Below are positions 6,326 to 7,287 of a DNA stretch of 7,287 nucleotides, in pieces. The notes beneath the pieces were generated by a model. It did not search any database and was not told the DNA's origin. It was given only the letters and a program-made list of their open reading frames with translations. The translations under genes and the position numbers were made by a program. The stretch's first letter is position 1; the number at the start of each line of letters is the position of its first letter. Source of the stretch: Hydrogenothermaceae bacterium (lineage in GTDB: Bacteria > Aquificota > Aquificia > Aquificales > Hydrogenothermaceae); contig JALSPY010000276.1 in NCBI GenBank assembly GCA_026985705.1, positions 1 through 7,287 of the forward strand. Direction: 5' to 3'.

Positions 6326-6949
6326 GTGGGAAAGTTTATAGTTTTTGAGGGAATAGATGGTTCAGGAAAAACTACTCAGGCTAAAAAGTTATACGAGTAT
6401 TTAGAGAATAAAGGCTTAAAAACTGTTTTAACAAAAGAGCCTGGAGGAACGGATATAGGAAAGGAAATAAGAAAAATCTTATTAAGCAAAGATTACAACA
6501 TTCCACCAATAGCTGAACTTTTACTTTATGAGGCAGATAGAAATATACATACTTCAACCTTCGTTAAACCTAAATTACATAACGGCTACTTTGTAATATC
6601 TGATAGGTATATATACTCAACTTTAGCTTATCAATCATTTGGTAGAGGTATAGATAGAAATATAGTTGACTATCTTAACAGTTTAGCAACAGAAGATTTA
6701 AAGCCCGACATAGTTTTTCTCTTAGATATTCCTGTGGAAGAAGGGCTAAACAGAATAGGAAAGATTAGAGATAAGGACAGAATAGAAAAGGAAGATATTA
6801 ACTTTCATTTAAAATTAAGGGAAGGATTTTTAAAGTTAGCAGAGGAAAACAGAGATATTTTTTGTGTTATAGATGGAACAGATAATATAAACAGTATTTT
6901 TGATAAAATTCTAAATATACTAAAGGAAAGGAAATTAATTCAATTATAA
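6326..6949 (+). CDS. tmk: Thymidylate kinase (dTMP kinase)
   Basis: This enzyme phosphorylates dTMP to dTDP with ATP, an essential step of dTTP supply in the cytoplasm. From GTG at 6326 it has 207 residues, typical of the family; an in-frame ATG at 6314 would add four residues (MEIA) but lacks a ribosome site. The P-loop is EGIDGSGKTTQ (8-18). KEPGGTDIG follows (37-45), then SDRYIYSTLAYQ (92-103) for dTMP binding, a hydrophobic strand ending in DIP, a charged lid segment with several Arg and Lys residues (about 140-155), and VIDG near the end. All functional motifs are intact. The stop codon TAA is followed at once by the ATG of holB, so the two genes are probably translated in a coupled way; tmk-holB adjacency is common in bacteria. 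It diverges from glyQ. Confidence 0.96.
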   Translation: MGKFIVFEGIDGSGKTTQAKKLYEYLENKGLKTVLTKEPGGTDIGKEIRKILLSKDYNIPPIAELLLYEADRNIHTSTFVKPKLHNGYFVISDRYIYSTLAYQSFGRGIDRNIVDYLNSLATEDLKPDIVFLLDIPVEEGLNRIGKIRDKDRIEKEDINFHLKLREGFLKLAEENRDIFCVIDGTDNINSIFDKILNILKERKLIQL

Positions 6950-7287
6950 ATGAAAGTTATTGGTCATAACAGAGAAAAAGAGTTAATAAAGAAGTATTTA
7001 GACAAAAATTATTTAGCTTACTCATTTCTTTTTGAAGGTAAGGACTGTATAGGAAAGAAAGCAGTAGCTTTACAAACTGCAAAATCCTTTCTATGTGAAA
7101 CAGAGTATAATCTCGGTTGTGGAGAGTGTCAAAGCTGTAAACTTGTAGAAAATACAATCTTATCTATTTATGACAATAAAAGGGATATTACAACTCATCC
7201 TTTTATAAGGATTGTATCCCCCGAAAATAATAAAGAGATAAAAATAGACCAGATAAGAGATATTATTCAATTTTTAAAACTTAAGTC
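6950..7287 (+). CDS. holB: DNA polymerase III delta-prime subunit (clamp loader), C-terminus cut by window edge
   Basis: Delta-prime is the stator of the clamp loader that places the beta sliding clamp on DNA. The 112 visible residues cover the start of its AAA+ module. They show GHNREKELIKKYL (5-17), AYSFLFEG leading into a degenerate Walker A, GKDCIGKKA (30-38), and a zinc-binding pattern C49-x7-C57-x2-C60-x2-C63 that closely matches the E. coli spacing (x8, x2, x2). HPF then IRIVSPENN and IKIDQIRDI correspond to the family's HPD and VdqiRel stretches. Between the last zinc Cys and the His there are 19 residues, about 12 more than in E. coli. The ATG follows the tmk stop directly; a GGAAAGGA stretch lies more than 15 nt upstream, so coupling to tmk translation is likely. 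DnaX (tau/gamma) is an alternative, but the position after tmk favours HolB. Confidence 0.9.
   Translation, partial: MKVIGHNREKELIKKYLDKNYLAYSFLFEGKDCIGKKAVALQTAKSFLCETEYNLGCGECQSCKLVENTILSIYDNKRDITTHPFIRIVSPENNKEIKIDQIRDIIQFLKLK

Noticed and set aside
6957..7157. Minus-strand open frame of 66 codons
   Set aside because: Lies opposite holB, whose plus-strand frame shows the zinc-binding cysteines and Walker A-like motif.

Overview
This is an AT-rich window whose proteins are rich in Lys, Glu and Ile. Such composition suggests a low-GC thermophilic bacterium. The housekeeping proteins (a separate alpha subunit of tetrameric glycyl-tRNA synthetase, a short RsgA, a 207-residue thymidylate kinase) would fit a member of the Aquificota such as the Sulfurihydrogenibium/Hydrogenothermaceae group. 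That placement is inferred from composition and general resemblance, not from a search.

Layout: seven genes lie on the minus strand and two on the plus strand, diverging from a 74-86 bp spacer near 6240-6325. Reading the minus strand from right to left: glyQ (6239-5343), rsgA (5341-4475, starting one base after glyQ stops), a two-helix membrane protein of unknown function (4406-4026), and family I inorganic pyrophosphatase ppa (3989-3459). A 198-bp AT-rich spacer follows, with T tracts that may end transcription and a possible new promoter. Then come a PP2C-type protein phosphatase (3260-2508), a 476-residue coiled-coil protein with a distinct C-terminal alpha/beta segment (2448-1018), and a Ser/Thr protein kinase (1001 to the left edge, C-terminus missing). 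On the plus strand, tmk (6326-6949) is followed directly by holB, the DNA polymerase III delta-prime subunit (from 6950, cut by the right edge).

How the genes fit together: glyQ, rsgA, ppa, tmk and holB are housekeeping genes for tRNA charging, 30S subunit maturation, pyrophosphate removal, dTTP supply and clamp loading. The PP2C, coiled-coil and kinase genes look like one transcription unit for reversible Ser/Thr phosphorylation, with the coiled-coil protein as candidate substrate, scaffold or adaptor. The kinase has an N-terminal tail with five spaced [D/E]-[K/E]-T motifs, which look like phospho-acceptor sites that could be read by an FHA-type domain encoded elsewhere. This three-gene unit is the least described and most interesting part of the window.

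No gene-free stretch exceeds 300 bases. I saw no tRNA, rRNA, CRISPR array, insertion sequence or other mobile element.
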